Shown in pieces: positions 1-9,195 of a stretch of DNA of 64,000 nt. The stretch is from assembly GCF_018100905.1 (NCBI RefSeq), contig NZ_JAGJEG010000001.1, forward strand, positions 186,001 to 250,000, in the 5' to 3' direction. The position numbers and the translations under genes are program-made. The DNA is from Pseudoalteromonas sp. MMG010 (GTDB lineage: Bacteria; Pseudomonadota; Gammaproteobacteria; Enterobacterales; Alteromonadaceae). Positions within the stretch are counted from its first letter, which is position 1. Every line of letters starts with the position of its first letter. Under the pieces are notes generated by a model. That model did not search any database, had not been told where the DNA came from, and saw only the letters and a list, made by a program, of their open reading frames with translations.

Positions 1-702
1 GTCACCTTCCCAGCGACTGTCTGATTTAATATTAAATAAATTATTTGAACTACTGCCATCGCTTTTATTAATAACATGTTTACCCCAACCGGTTTCAAGT
101 GCGGCTTGAGCAACCATAACAGCTGGGTTTAAACCAATTTTTTGTGCAGCCTCTTTAGCATGCTCCCATACATGGCTAACAAACTCTTTAGTGGTATTAA
201 ATGAGCTTGTAACGTCACTTTGTTGGTTATCGCTGTTTGCTAACGAATCAACTGCCTCACGTTTGTTTTCTGCTGCCTCGTTAGTGTTATTGTTATTGTT
301 ATTAATCATTTGTGAGCTAGCGATATCGTTACCGGTTCTAAAAACCGAGGCTAATTGATATTTTTCGCCATCGGGAGAAAGTTGCTGTACGATTAAATCG
401 GCCAATCCTAATGATCCATTTGATGAGAGCTCGGTCGACATTTGCTGATCGTGCATATCTTCAAAAAACTTTACCGAGCTTGAATTGAGTGGGTTGTCTT
501 CATCTTCAAACGCTTCATTTGCTTGGCGCATACTTTTAAATAGCATTTGTGTAAATATTGATTCAAATTGTGCCGCCGCCTTTTTTAAAGCCGCTCTAGA
601 GGCTTCGCTCGACGCGTCACCACTATTTAGCGCTTCACTACGTAAGTTATTTAGGTTGCTTAAATCAAAAAAGCTCTGATTTTCGAGGTGATTTGTTTCC
701 AT
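1..702 (-). CDS. flgJ: Flagellar rod assembly protein / peptidoglycan hydrolase FlgJ (partial, C-terminus outside window)
   Basis: FlgJ caps the growing rod in the periplasm and cuts peptidoglycan so the rod can pass. Translation from the ATG at 702-700 begins METNHLENQSFFDLSNL. The N-terminal rod-binding domain (about residues 30-110) carries the typical FESIFTQMLFKSMRQA stretch. An Asn/Ser-rich linker with six consecutive Asn follows, then the start of the GH73 muramidase domain with VMVAQAALETGWG, whose Glu is the expected catalytic acid. The gene runs off the window at position 1, so the end of the muramidase is not seen. It is the last gene of the visible flgB-J block and has its own sigma-54 type promoter at 740-755. 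Confidence 0.9.
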   Translation of the reverse strand, partial: METNHLENQSFFDLSNLNNLRSEALNSGDASSEASRAALKKAAAQFESIFTQMLFKSMRQANEAFEDEDNPLNSSSVKFFEDMHDQQMSTELSSNGSLGLADLIVQQLSPDGEKYQLASVFRTGNDIASSQMINNNNNNTNEAAENKREAVDSLANSDNQQSDVTSSFNTTKEFVSHVWEHAKEAAQKIGLNPAVMVAQAALETGWGKHVINKSDGSSSNNLFNIKSDSRWEGD

Positions 703-739
703 CGTTTTTTTGACACAAAATTATTAATAACAAAACAAA

Positions 740-755
740 TGCAATAACTAGGCCA
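740..755 (-). promoter_or_regulatory. Sigma-54 promoter upstream of flgJ
   Basis: Read on the minus strand the site is TGGCCT-AGTTA-TTGCA, matching the RpoN consensus TGGCAC-N5-TTGCW at both invariant dinucleotides (GG at -24, GC at -12). It lies about 40 bases before the flgJ start, so flgJ and anything beyond the window can be expressed apart from flgI. Confidence 0.7.
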
Positions 756-792
756 ATAAAAAATAAGGAGGAAGGTGAAAGTGTGGGACACT

Positions 793-822
793 GCGCAATT
801 AAGCTGTTTTTCCTAATTGCGC
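793..822 (-). other. Stem-loop just downstream of flgI
   Basis: A perfect 9-bp inverted repeat, GCGCAATTA/TAATTGCGC, with a 12-base loop begins 8 bases after the flgI stop. No T-run follows on either strand, so it is not a standard intrinsic terminator. It may protect the flgI mRNA 3' end or act with Rho. Confidence 0.5.
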
Positions 823-829
823 TAATAAA

Positions 830-1924
830 TTAAATAACAACAAGCTGACCATTTATTGCGCCGGCTTCTTTTAATGCTTCAAGAATCGCCATTAAATCAC
901 CCGGGGCAGCCCCTACTTCATTAATTGCGCGTACTAAGTCGTCAAGGCTGATACCTGGGTTAAAAACAAAGGCGCGTGAGTCATCTTCATTCACATCAAT
1001 AATACTTTGTTGTGTAACCGTTGTTTCACCTTCGGCTAAAGGCCCTGGTTGCGATACGTTTTGATTCTCAGCTATCGTTACTGTTAAACCACCATGGGTG
1101 ATAGCCGCGGGTTGTAACTTAACGTTTTTACCAATAACAATCGTTCCTGTGCGAGAGTTAACTATAATTTTTGCCGCCATATCTGCCGGTTTAAATTCTA
1201 AGTTTTCTAACGTTGATAAATACGACACGCGCTGCGAAGGATCGCGTGGTGCAATTACGCGCACAGAGGTTGAGTCTAAAGCCTGTGCACTATTAGGCCC
1301 TATTAAATCGTTAATTGTGTTTTCTAAGCGTTTTGCGGTTGTAAAGTCTGGACGATTTAAATTAAAAGTAATGTAATCGCCTTGCATAAAGGGGCTTTTT
1401 ACGGCTCTTTCAACGGTGGCACCATTAGGAATACGCCCAACGGTAGGTGTGTTCATTACAATACGGCTGCCATCAGCACCCTCGGCTCCTAAGCCTCCGA
1501 CAATTAAGCTACCTTGGGCAATGGCGTATACATTACCATCGACCCCTTTTAAAAAGGTGCGTAATAAAGTGCCGCCGCGCAAACTATTTGCACTTCCGAT
1601 AGAGGAGACGGTTATATCAATTGCCTGACCAGGCTTTCTAAAAGCTGGTAACTCTGCATGGACGGCCACTGCGGCTACATTTTTTATTTTCGGGCTAAGA
1701 GAAGAGTCTAAAGTAATACCAAAACTATTGAGCATCCCTTTAAAGCTTTGTTGGGTATATTTACTTTGCTCACCAGTCCCCGGTAAACCGATCACTAAAC
1801 CATAACCAACCAGTTGGTTTGAACGTACCCCTTCAACCATTGAAATATCTTTAATACGCTCTGCAGCGGCAGTATTTTGCCAGATGATACAAAATACTAT
1901 AAAAATGAGTTTTAGCTTATTCAT
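830..1924 (-). CDS. flgI: Flagellar P-ring protein FlgI
   Basis: FlgI forms the P ring in the peptidoglycan layer around the flagellar rod. The 364-residue length matches the family. Residues 1-21 form a Sec signal peptide ending in AAA before [11 protein letters not shown]. The mature start with [19 protein letters not shown] is the family signature. The C-terminus ([20 protein letters not shown]) is also conserved. It lies 12 bases after flgH in the same operon. FlgA, encoded at 9333, is its assembly chaperone. Confidence 0.96.
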   Translation of the reverse strand: MNKLKLIFIVFCIIWQNTAAAERIKDISMVEGVRSNQLVGYGLVIGLPGTGEQSKYTQQSFKGMLNSFGITLDSSLSPKIKNVAAVAVHAELPAFRKPGQAIDITVSSIGSANSLRGGTLLRTFLKGVDGNVYAIAQGSLIVGGLGAEGADGSRIVMNTPTVGRIPNGATVERAVKSPFMQGDYITFNLNRPDFTTAKRLENTINDLIGPNSAQALDSTSVRVIAPRDPSQRVSYLSTLENLEFKPADMAAKIIVNSRTGTIVIGKNVKLQPAAITHGGLTVTIAENQNVSQPGPLAEGETTVTQQSIIDVNEDDSRAFVFNPGISLDDLVRAINEVGAAPGDLMAILEALKEAGAINGQLVVI

Positions 1925-1936
1925 TATAAAACACCT

Positions 1937-2623
1937 CTAAAACGGGAATAACGTGCTACTGAAAAAGCGTGATAACCAACCCGCACTTTGCGATTCTTGG
2001 GTTTCACCTTTACCTGAGTATTGAATACGCGCATTTGCAATACGATTTGATTCGACCGTGTTATCGGCACTAACATCTTGTGGGCGAATTAATCCCTCTA
2101 AACGAATGAACTCTTCACCGGTGTTGAGTGTTAACCACTTTTCACCTCGAATAACTAAGTTACCATTAGGTAAAACACGGACCACATTGACTGAAATTTC
2201 ACCAAACAAACTATTAGACTGATTTGATTTCGCATCACCTGTAAATGATGAACCACTTCCAATACCAAATTGAATACTTTCACCACCAATATTAATTGCC
2301 GATCCTCCTAAGCCAATAACAGGGTCTAAGCTTGCATCGCTTTGCTTATCGGTTTCGGTTTTTGCCGCTTTGGTTGCTTGAGTAGATTCGTTTAACTCAA
2401 CGGTAATAATATCGCCAGTACGTAACGCTTTTTTATCTGCATATAAATCATCTGATAAGTGTTGGCTAAATAATGATCCTGTTGCAACAAATTCTTCAGC
2501 GACAGGCTCTGGGTACATTGGAGCGTAATATGGGTCGTTTTGAACAACCTCATGGTTTTGCTCTGTTACCATGCAACCACTTAAAAGTAATGTTGTGCTA
2601 GCAAAAAATAGAAATTTACGCAT
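1937..2623 (-). CDS. flgH: Flagellar L-ring lipoprotein FlgH
   Basis: FlgH builds the outer-membrane L ring of the basal body. The N-terminus is a lipoprotein signal peptide with lipobox LLSGC, giving a lipidated Cys at residue 17. The central region contains LRTGDIITVELNESTQATK and the C-terminal half GNLVIRGEKWLTLNTGEEFIRL, both typical of FlgH. At 228 residues it is of normal length. It lies between flgG (13-base gap) and flgI (12-base gap), so it is co-transcribed with them. Confidence 0.96.
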   Translation of the reverse strand: MRKFLFFASTTLLLSGCMVTEQNHEVVQNDPYYAPMYPEPVAEEFVATGSLFSQHLSDDLYADKKALRTGDIITVELNESTQATKAAKTETDKQSDASLDPVIGLGGSAINIGGESIQFGIGSGSSFTGDAKSNQSNSLFGEISVNVVRVLPNGNLVIRGEKWLTLNTGEEFIRLEGLIRPQDVSADNTVESNRIANARIQYSGKGETQESQSAGWLSRFFSSTLFPF

Positions 2624-2636
2624 AGTGATACTCAGC

Positions 2637-3425
2637 TTATAAATTTTGATTTATGTAACTCATCATTTCATCAACAGCAGAAATAACTTTTGAGTTCATT
2701 TCGTATACGCGTTGAGTTTCAATGAGGTTAACCAGTTCTTCAGTGACATTTACATTAGAGGTTTCAAGTGAACCTTGTACAATGGTACCTAACCCGTCAT
2801 CCCCAGGGTTGCCTTGCACTGGTGCGCCACTGACAGCGGTTTCTGTGTATAAGTTTTGACCAACAGGTTCAAGACCAGATGGATTAATAAAGTCACTGAT
2901 TGTTAATTGTCCAATAACAACATTTTCAGCTTGCCCAGCAACACTCACAGACACTTCACCATCTTGTGAAATAGTAATTGATTGCGCGTCATCGGGGACA
3001 TTCATTTCAGGTTGAATGGGGTAACCCGCACCAGATGTTACAATACGACCCTCTTCATCGGTAGTAAATTGCCCGTTGCGGCTATAAGCAATATTGCCAT
3101 CAGGTTGTAGCACTTCAAAAAAGCCATCACCAGATATCATCCAATCTAAAGAGTTTTCAGTGGTTAACATATTACCTTGAGAAAACTCTTTTTGGTTTGC
3201 AACGACTTTAGCACCCGCACCAAGCATTAAACCCGACGGCATTTCAGTATCTTGAGATGTACGGCCACCTGGTTGATTAATGTTCTGATAGAGTAAATCT
3301 TCAAAAATAGCACGGCTCTTTTTATAACCGACCGTGCTGGCATTCGCTAAGTTATTTGAAATAACTGATATATCTGTTTGTTGGGCATCTAACCCTGTTT
3401 TACTTATCCACAATGCTGGATTCAT
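2637..3425 (-). CDS. flgG: Flagellar distal rod protein FlgG
   Basis: FlgG forms the distal rod that crosses the P and L rings. The 262-residue protein has the N-terminal rod/hook motif (NNLANASTVGYKKSRAIFED) and the C-terminal helical motif (SNVNVTEELVNLIETQRVYE), which together form the coiled-coil core of axial proteins. The central domain lies at about residues 80-200. Its length agrees with enteric FlgG (260). The gene follows flgF by 21 bases. Confidence 0.97.
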   Translation of the reverse strand: MNPALWISKTGLDAQQTDISVISNNLANASTVGYKKSRAIFEDLLYQNINQPGGRTSQDTEMPSGLMLGAGAKVVANQKEFSQGNMLTTENSLDWMISGDGFFEVLQPDGNIAYSRNGQFTTDEEGRIVTSGAGYPIQPEMNVPDDAQSITISQDGEVSVSVAGQAENVVIGQLTISDFINPSGLEPVGQNLYTETAVSGAPVQGNPGDDGLGTIVQGSLETSNVNVTEELVNLIETQRVYEMNSKVISAVDEMMSYINQNL

Positions 3426-3446
3426 AATAATGTCCTCGTTTTAAAG

Positions 3447-4190
3447 TTAAACAATACGTAGCAATTGATCTTGTGTTTCATCAAGCTCTTCTGCTGTTTT
3501 CATTAATTTAACTTGTAATTCAAATTGACGTTGATGATTGATCATATCGACCATCTCATGCACAGGGTTCACGTTTGACATTTCAAGCGAACCATTTATA
3601 ACTTTTACATTTTCTGACGTATCAACAAATTGATCGGGTTTTGGACGAAATAAACCGTCATTGCCTTTTTCAAGCTGGGTATTGTCGGCCTCAACAACTC
3701 TTAAGCGATCAACTTCTTCTAAAAAGTTAGCAGGCGCTCCTTGAGGACGCACTTGTATTGCGCCATCTTCACTGAACTGAATTTTTTCAATGGGTACAGG
3801 TAGAATAACCGGGCCACCTTCGCCAATTACTTGACGACCGTGACTGGTGACTAACGCCCCTTGTGCGGTAATGTTGAGCGTACCTACTTTTGTATATGCT
3901 TCATTTCCTGATGCATCTTGCACGCTAAGCCAAGCATTATCACTCATTGCAATGTCTAAATCGCGACCAGTATCGATAATGCCACCTGATGTCATGTTTG
4001 AACCTGGGCGCTCTTGCATTGAAAATACACGACTTGGTAGCCCTTCGCCAAACGCTTGCATAGAACGCGCTTGTGCAAAATCAGCTTTAAAGCCCGTTGT
4101 ATTGGCATTCGCCAAATTATTGGCTTTCAGCGCTAAGCCTTGCATACTCTGTTTGGCCCCAGAGGCCGCAATGTAGACCATTTTATCCAT
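3447..4190 (-). CDS. flgF: Flagellar proximal rod protein FlgF
   Basis: FlgF is a minor proximal rod subunit. The 247-residue protein starts MDKMVYIAASGAKQSMQGL, followed by the axial-protein motif KANNLANANTTGFKADF. It ends with SNVNPVHEMVDMINHQRQFELQVKLMKTAEELD, cut into the usual FlgF pattern. It is the first gene of the flgF-G-H-I unit: a terminator separates it from flgE and a sigma-54 promoter lies at 4227-4243. Confidence 0.95.
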   Translation of the reverse strand: MDKMVYIAASGAKQSMQGLALKANNLANANTTGFKADFAQARSMQAFGEGLPSRVFSMQERPGSNMTSGGIIDTGRDLDIAMSDNAWLSVQDASGNEAYTKVGTLNITAQGALVTSHGRQVIGEGGPVILPVPIEKIQFSEDGAIQVRPQGAPANFLEEVDRLRVVEADNTQLEKGNDGLFRPKPDQFVDTSENVKVINGSLEMSNVNPVHEMVDMINHQRQFELQVKLMKTAEELDETQDQLLRIV

Positions 4191-4226
4191 GACATCGACT
4201 CACATTAAAATCTATATTTCTATAAA

Positions 4227-4243
4227 TGCAAAATAGATGCCAA
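4227..4243 (-). promoter_or_regulatory. Sigma-54 promoter of flgFGHI
   Basis: The minus strand reads TTGGCAT-CTATT-TTGCA, matching TGGCAC-N5-TTGCW with the GG and GC pairs at the required spacing. It lies about 37 bases before the flgF start and downstream of the flgE terminator, as expected for a middle-class flagellar promoter driven by an FlrC-type activator. Confidence 0.75.
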
Positions 4244-4296
4244 GTAATTATTTGAGGGGGGATATACGCGTAAGGGAGAAATAAAAAGTAGCAGTA

Positions 4297-4325
4297 ATAA
4301 AAAAGGCCGCAAAATTGCGGCCTTC
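4297..4325 (-). terminator. Intrinsic terminator after flgE
   Basis: The stem GGCCGCAA/TTGCGGCC with a short central TT is followed on the minus strand by a T-run. It begins 16 bases after the flgE stop and splits flgBCDE from flgFGHI. Confidence 0.85.
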
Positions 4326-4340
4326 GTAAAACAAATATGA

Positions 4341-5672
4341 TTACTGGATTTGTAATATATTTTGTTGCAATGTTGAGTTTACTTCAAGCGCACGAGAGTT
4401 AGCTTGGAAGTTACGTTGTGCACTGATTAGGTCGACTAACTCATTTGTGAGGTTAACATTTGATGCCTCAAGCGCAGATGAATTAATATCGCCTAACGTA
4501 CCAGAACCCGGCTCACCAGCTAGAGGTTCACCTGAAGCTAAGCTTTGTTTCCACGATGTATCGCCGACTTGTTGTAAACCCTGAGAGTTTGAAAAGCTCA
4601 CCATGGCTACTTGCCCTAAGAATGATGTATCACCATTACTGTACGAAGCAACCACTTTACCATCAGTTCCAATATCGATACCTGATATTTGTCCAACCGT
4701 CGCGCCATCTTGTTCAAGTGCTTTTACTTCAAAGTTACTTGCATACTGTGTCGGTAATTTACTTGTACTACCCACTTCATCACGCCAATTAATGGTAATA
4801 TCATTAGAAAATGAAGCGCCATTAGTTAATAAGCCACTTAAGTTAGTACCACTAATTACAGCATCATCAAACGTATTTGTTGTATTTGCTACGCCATTTG
4901 TTGATTCAGGTAAACCACTCGAGTCAAAACCAAAAGTAGTTAAGCCACCAACTCCGGCTGCACCTGAAGAATCAAAATCTTGACCATCTAAAGTGGCATA
5001 CGTTGTCCATTCGTTAGTTGTAACTGCAGGGTCTGATTTTACAAAGAAAAATTGCAAAATATGCGCTTCACCTAATGAGTCGTAAATCGTTGTCGAAGTA
5101 GATGAATTGTATGTCGCACTGTCTGATGAATCAAACGCTAAAGAAGGCGCGTCAGCTCTTGAATCTAAGTTAAATGAACTATATATATTTTCAGTTGCAC
5201 GAGGCGAACCCGATGAATCTGGGATTTGTAATGCAGACGATGTGCTTAAACTTATCGATGTTGTATCACCTGTTGATTCGTTCACAGGGAAGCTTTGTAA
5301 GTAGTTACCGCTTGCATCAACAACGTAGTTATTTGAATCTAATTTAAATGCACCGGCACGGGTGTAAGTAAAATCAGAGGCATCTAAATCGTTACTCATC
5401 GCAAAGTAACCTTCACCGGTAATCGCTAAATCCAGTGAATTATCAGTAAAAGTAAGTGAGCCTTGTTGAAACTGCTGGGCTACCGTGGTCGTTGCTACAC
5501 CATCACCATTTTTTGTTGAACCTGAACTAAACACTGATGATGCATATACATCAGCGAACTCAGCTCGCGACTCTTTAAATCCTGTTGTATTTACGTTTGC
5601 AATATTATTTGCTGTTACATCTAGATCTTTTTGTGCGGCCGCTAAACCTGTTAATGCGATATTAAAACTCAT
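4341..5672 (-). CDS. flgE: Flagellar hook protein FlgE
   Basis: FlgE polymerises to form the flexible hook. The 443-residue protein begins MSFNIALTGLAAAQKDLDVT, with the axial motif NNIANVNTTGFKESRAEFADVY. It ends in SNVNLTNELVDLISAQRNFQANSRALEVNS. The long Ser/Asp/Thr-rich middle (about residues 100-370) is the exposed hook domain and is the variable part of this family. It follows flgD, the hook-cap gene, by 47 bases. Confidence 0.96.
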   Translation of the reverse strand: MSFNIALTGLAAAQKDLDVTANNIANVNTTGFKESRAEFADVYASSVFSSGSTKNGDGVATTTVAQQFQQGSLTFTDNSLDLAITGEGYFAMSNDLDASDFTYTRAGAFKLDSNNYVVDASGNYLQSFPVNESTGDTTSISLSTSSALQIPDSSGSPRATENIYSSFNLDSRADAPSLAFDSSDSATYNSSTSTTIYDSLGEAHILQFFFVKSDPAVTTNEWTTYATLDGQDFDSSGAAGVGGLTTFGFDSSGLPESTNGVANTTNTFDDAVISGTNLSGLLTNGASFSNDITINWRDEVGSTSKLPTQYASNFEVKALEQDGATVGQISGIDIGTDGKVVASYSNGDTSFLGQVAMVSFSNSQGLQQVGDTSWKQSLASGEPLAGEPGSGTLGDINSSALEASNVNLTNELVDLISAQRNFQANSRALEVNSTLQQNILQIQ

Positions 5673-5719
5673 AAATCACCTCTGACTTGTTATATTAGCA
5701 TTGCTAAATACTTTAAAAT

Positions 5720-6400
5720 TTACGCTATTTCTTCCACGCTAGATAACAGCACAGAACCTTCTTTGGTGTTCAGTACAATGCCACTGGCGTTATTAATATT
5801 GACACTTTCTATATTTTTAAACGTTTGTGTAGCAAAACTGGTGTAATCACCATCAACACTACCTTGCACTTCTATAGAATACTCACCTGAAGGTAAACGC
5901 TCTCCCGACTCATCGGTGCCATCCCAACTAAAGTGTGATGTGCCTTCACTTTGTGTGCCTAAGTCAATTGTTTTTACTAATTGACCCGAGGCATCAGTCA
6001 CCCTGACCACCATGTCTTCAACGGTTGAATCAACGACCACTGCACCTTGTGCTTCACCTGAATCAGCTAAATCTAAAGTATCTGAATCAACTAACGCTTG
6101 TTTACCGACTAATGTTGAGGCTTGTAACGCTGAATTAGACGTCATTGAAGAGGCAAGCGACTCAAAATTTGTATTTAAGTTAGAAATCCCTTCAACCATG
6201 GTGAAATTGGTCATTTGCGAAATCATTTGATCGTTATCAGCAGGTTCACTAGGATCCTGAAACGTCAACTGCTGTGTTAACAAAGTAAAAAAGTCTTCTT
6301 GTGTTAACGTATCACTTGATTCTTCCGTCGTTGTTTCAGTCCCTGTTTTTAAAGAGTCTAAATACGACGATGAAGAAATACTGCTAATATCAGTGCTCAT
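5720..6400 (-). CDS. flgD: Flagellar hook-capping protein FlgD
   Basis: FlgD is the scaffold cap needed to polymerise FlgE. The N-terminal conserved block (TQEDFFTLLTQQLTFQDPS and the QMTNFTMVEGISNLN stretch, about residues 32-80) is the family hallmark. The middle has a FlgD Ig-like/tudor fold region with FSWDGTDESGERLPSGEY. It is 226 residues, as expected. The gene lies between flgC (13 bases) and flgE (47 bases). Confidence 0.95.
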   Translation of the reverse strand: MSTDISSISSSSYLDSLKTGTETTTEESSDTLTQEDFFTLLTQQLTFQDPSEPADNDQMISQMTNFTMVEGISNLNTNFESLASSMTSNSALQASTLVGKQALVDSDTLDLADSGEAQGAVVVDSTVEDMVVRVTDASGQLVKTIDLGTQSEGTSHFSWDGTDESGERLPSGEYSIEVQGSVDGDYTSFATQTFKNIESVNINNASGIVLNTKEGSVLLSSVEEIA

Positions 6401-6413
6401 AACCTACCCTCAA

Positions 6414-6845
6414 TTAACGCTGTCCTAGGGACAGTGTTTTACTTAACATTTGCTTAGCCGCATCGGCAATCTGCACATTAGTTTCATAAGAGCGAGAGGC
6501 AGAAATCATGTTTGCCATCTCCTCTACTATATTCACGTTGGGCTTGTAGATATAACCATCCTTATCCGCACTAGGGTGATTTGGGTTATATTCAATTTGT
6601 AACGGCTTGTCGCTTTCAACAATGCCTAATACCTTCACACCAACAGAAGAGCCCTGTGGATTACTCATTGATGCAGATGCTTTTGTTAACTCAGCTGCAA
6701 ACACAGGTTGTCGCGCTCGATATGTTTCGTCTTGAGAAGAGCTAACACTATTTGCATTAGATATATTACTCGCCGTCGTATTTAACCGCACATTTTGTGC
6801 GCTCATACCACTGGCTGAAATATCAAAAACATTATATAAACTCAT
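6414..6845 (-). CDS. flgC: Flagellar proximal rod protein FlgC
   Basis: FlgC is a proximal rod subunit. The 143-residue protein shows the FlgC start (YNVFDISASGMSAQNVRLNT), the NISNANS motif and the family-typical YNPNHPSADKDGYIYKPNVN segment. The C-terminal helix is EEMANMISASRSYETNVQ. Only 2 bases separate it from flgB, so the two are probably translationally coupled. Confidence 0.96.
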   Translation of the reverse strand: MSLYNVFDISASGMSAQNVRLNTTASNISNANSVSSSQDETYRARQPVFAAELTKASASMSNPQGSSVGVKVLGIVESDKPLQIEYNPNHPSADKDGYIYKPNVNIVEEMANMISASRSYETNVQIADAAKQMLSKTLSLGQR

Positions 6846-6847
6846 GA

Positions 6848-7258
6848 TTATGCTCCTTGACTACCGAGTGCTTTTTTCAAGCCTTGCAACTTACCACCTA
6901 GGAATTGCAAACTAGCTTGATACTCCATAGCATTCTGTGTATACAAGTTTCGTTCCACTTGTATATCAACAGAGTTACCATCACCCGTATCTGATTGATT
7001 TGGAAGGCGAAACATTTCATTTCCACCTATTCTATTTGTGCCACCGGCAATGTGTTTTTCATTGGTTCTAGTCATGGTATTGCCGCTACCTTGGTTTAAT
7101 TTTGCCGCTTTAAATGCTGAGGCAAAATCAATATCTTTCGCTTTGTACCCAGGCGTATCAGCATTAGCAATATTGGTTGCTAACAACTCAGCTCGCTGAG
7201 AACGGATTGACATTGTCTGTGGATGCACGCCTAAAGCTTTATCGAAACTGATAGCCAT
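6848..7258 (-). CDS. flgB: Flagellar proximal rod protein FlgB
   Basis: FlgB is a proximal rod subunit. The ATG at 7258 (MAISFDKALGVHPQTM) is preferred over a TTG four codons upstream, because GGAG lies 7 bases before the ATG and inside the longer reading. The axial motif LLATNIANADTPGYKAKDIDF is present, and the C-terminus (NAMEYQASLQFLGGKLQGLKKAL) is typical. Length is 136 residues. It is the first gene of flgBCDE, with a sigma-54 promoter about 35 bases upstream. Confidence 0.95.
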   Translation of the reverse strand: MAISFDKALGVHPQTMSIRSQRAELLATNIANADTPGYKAKDIDFASAFKAAKLNQGSGNTMTRTNEKHIAGGTNRIGGNEMFRLPNQSDTGDGNSVDIQVERNLYTQNAMEYQASLQFLGGKLQGLKKALGSQGA

Positions 7259-7292
7259 AACTATCTCCAAAAAATTGACTTAACCTGATTAA

Positions 7293-7309
7293 AGCAATTT
7301 TTGAGCCAA
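7293..7309 (-). promoter_or_regulatory. Sigma-54 promoter of flgBCDE
   Basis: The minus strand reads TTGGCTC-AAAAA-TTGCT, matching the RpoN consensus at all invariant positions. It lies 35 bases before the flgB start and after the cheR terminator. Confidence 0.78.
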
Positions 7310-7354
7310 GTAGGAAAAAAGAGAATGGTAAAATTTAATGACTTGATTTTTAAA

Positions 7355-7380
7355 GAAAAAGCACTTTAAAGTGCTTTTTT
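7355..7380. terminator. Bidirectional intrinsic terminator between cheR and flgB
   Basis: The palindrome AAAAAGCACTTTAAAGTGCTTTTT gives a stem with T-runs on both strands. It starts 29 bases after the cheR stop and closes the cheV-cheR unit on the minus strand. Confidence 0.75.
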
Positions 7381-7408
7381 AGAAGAGAGTTTTCGAAAAG
7401 GTTTGCCT

Positions 7409-8239
7409 TTATTTCTTTTGATAAATAATACCTGGATTACAACGCACCATGTTAAAATCAGTACTCAAACCGGTCATAGACTCCGACGCGCCTAAAAATA
7501 AATAACCATTAGGATTGAGAGCTTGAGAAAACTGAGCAATAATTTTGGCTTTAACCTCAGGCGAGAAGTAAATTAAAACATTGCGGCAAAAAATAACATC
7601 AAATTTGCCCATTAACGAATATGAGTCAAGCAAGTTTAAATGCCTAAAGTTAACTAATTTTTTTATCGGGTCATTCACTTGTGCCATGCCATTACCACTA
7701 TCAGTGAAAAACTTTCTCCGTCGCTCTGTTGACAACCCGCGAGCTAATGCAAGGGCGTCATAGTGCCCTGCTTTACAAATATCGAGCATGGTATTGGATA
7801 TATCTGTTCCCGTGATCTGTGCCCCCATTTTTAAAGCACCCGGCTTTTTAGCTTGGTACTCAGCAATAGACATGGCAATTGAATACGGTTCTTGCCCCGA
7901 TGAACTTGCCGCAGACCAAATCTTTAAAGGCCTTATAAGATCACTAAATTCAGGGAAAATCTTATTTTGCAATAATTCAAAAGGATATTGATCCCTAAAC
8001 CATAGCGTTTCATTTGTTGTCATTGCATCGACAACGGCTGCTCTGAGTTGTCGCTCATGCGCACTAAGTGTTTTAGAAACTAATTGTGATAACGATTCAA
8101 CATTAAAACGAGTCATCAAAGGTGCCAAACGGCTTTTCACAAGGTATTGTTTATTTTCCCCTAAAACAATACCGCATTGTTGCTCTAAAAACGTTCTAAA
8201 TTGATCGTATTCACCTTGCTGTAACTCTTTATTTTTCAA
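7409..8239 (-). CDS. cheR: Chemotaxis protein-glutamate methyltransferase CheR
   Basis: CheR methylates glutamates of chemoreceptors using S-adenosylmethionine, for sensory adaptation. The 276-residue protein has the N-terminal all-helical CheR domain (about residues 1-80, with AMTTNETLWFRDQYPF). The Rossmann-type methyltransferase domain follows, with IWSAASSSGQEPYSIAM and IFCRNVLIYFSPE. It lies 17 bases downstream of cheV and is placed next to flgB as in Vibrio and Shewanella polar flagellar clusters. Confidence 0.95.
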   Translation of the reverse strand: MKNKELQQGEYDQFRTFLEQQCGIVLGENKQYLVKSRLAPLMTRFNVESLSQLVSKTLSAHERQLRAAVVDAMTTNETLWFRDQYPFELLQNKIFPEFSDLIRPLKIWSAASSSGQEPYSIAMSIAEYQAKKPGALKMGAQITGTDISNTMLDICKAGHYDALALARGLSTERRRKFFTDSGNGMAQVNDPIKKLVNFRHLNLLDSYSLMGKFDVIFCRNVLIYFSPEVKAKIIAQFSQALNPNGYLFLGASESMTGLSTDFNMVRCNPGIIYQKK

Positions 8240-8256
8240 ATTTTAAACACCTGTTT

Positions 8257-9195
8257 CTATTCTTCACTTTGAACCCACTTTTTAACTGCCGTCGCTAGTT
8301 CATCCGGATTAAACTTAGCAATAAAGTCATCAGCGCCTACTTTTTCAATCATAGCTTGATTAAATACACCACTAAGAGAGGTATGAAGTATTACATGCAA
8401 AGGAGCTAGTTTGGGATTTGCTTTTATTTCAGCCGTTAAGGTGTAGCCATCCATTTCAGGCATTTCTACGTCAGAAATTAATAACCCTACGCGTTCTGTG
8501 ATGTCGTGGTTACAGTCAAGATCAGCTATTTCTTGCAATCTAATTAGAGCTTCTTTACCATTTTTAGCCAGCTCGGTTTGAACACCTAATGGTTCAAGTG
8601 CTCTTTTCACTTGGTTTCTGGCAACAGCAGAATCATCGGCAATAAATACGATTCGCTCGCCTAAATCTTTTTGAATTTCACCACTATCTGCCGCAATATC
8701 TTCGCTAACTTCAGTATTTACAGGACAAATTTCATTTAAGATTTTTTCAACATCAAGGATCTCAACTAGCTCTTCTTCAATTTCTGTTACCGCAGTTAAA
8801 TAAGAATAACGCCCAGCCCCTGATGGCGGTGGCATTATTTTTTCCCAATTCATGTTTACAATACGCTCAACGCCGCCCACTAAAAAGCCTTGAACCGTGC
8901 GGTTATACTCAGCAATAATAATAAAGCTATCTTTTACATTTTCAATTGGACGCCCACCAACAGCCATTGACAAGTCAATAACAGAAATAGTTTGTCCACG
9001 AATATGCGCAACACCTCTAATGTAGCTATTTGATTTTGGCATATTGGTAAGAGGCGGACATTGCAGTACTTCCCTTACCTTAAATACGTTAATCCCAAAG
9101 CGCTGCCTTCCTCTGAGTTTAAATAATAATAACTCTAGGCGGTTTTGCCCAACCAACTGGGTGCGTTGATTCACTGAGTCTAAAATACCAGCCAT
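8257..9195 (-). CDS. cheV: Chemotaxis coupling/response-regulator protein CheV
   Basis: CheV couples receptors to the CheA kinase through a CheW-like domain (about residues 15-165) and tunes coupling through a phosphorylatable receiver domain (about 185-312). The receiver shows the acidic pocket in VFIADDSAVARNQ, the phospho-accepting Asp in LLISDVEMPEMDGY and a Lys in DDFIAKFNP. The 312-residue length is typical. A good Shine-Dalgarno (AGGAG) precedes the ATG. It is divergent from flgA. Confidence 0.95.
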   Translation of the reverse strand: MAGILDSVNQRTQLVGQNRLELLLFKLRGRQRFGINVFKVREVLQCPPLTNMPKSNSYIRGVAHIRGQTISVIDLSMAVGGRPIENVKDSFIIIAEYNRTVQGFLVGGVERIVNMNWEKIMPPPSGAGRYSYLTAVTEIEEELVEILDVEKILNEICPVNTEVSEDIAADSGEIQKDLGERIVFIADDSAVARNQVKRALEPLGVQTELAKNGKEALIRLQEIADLDCNHDITERVGLLISDVEMPEMDGYTLTAEIKANPKLAPLHVILHTSLSGVFNQAMIEKVGADDFIAKFNPDELATAVKKWVQSEE

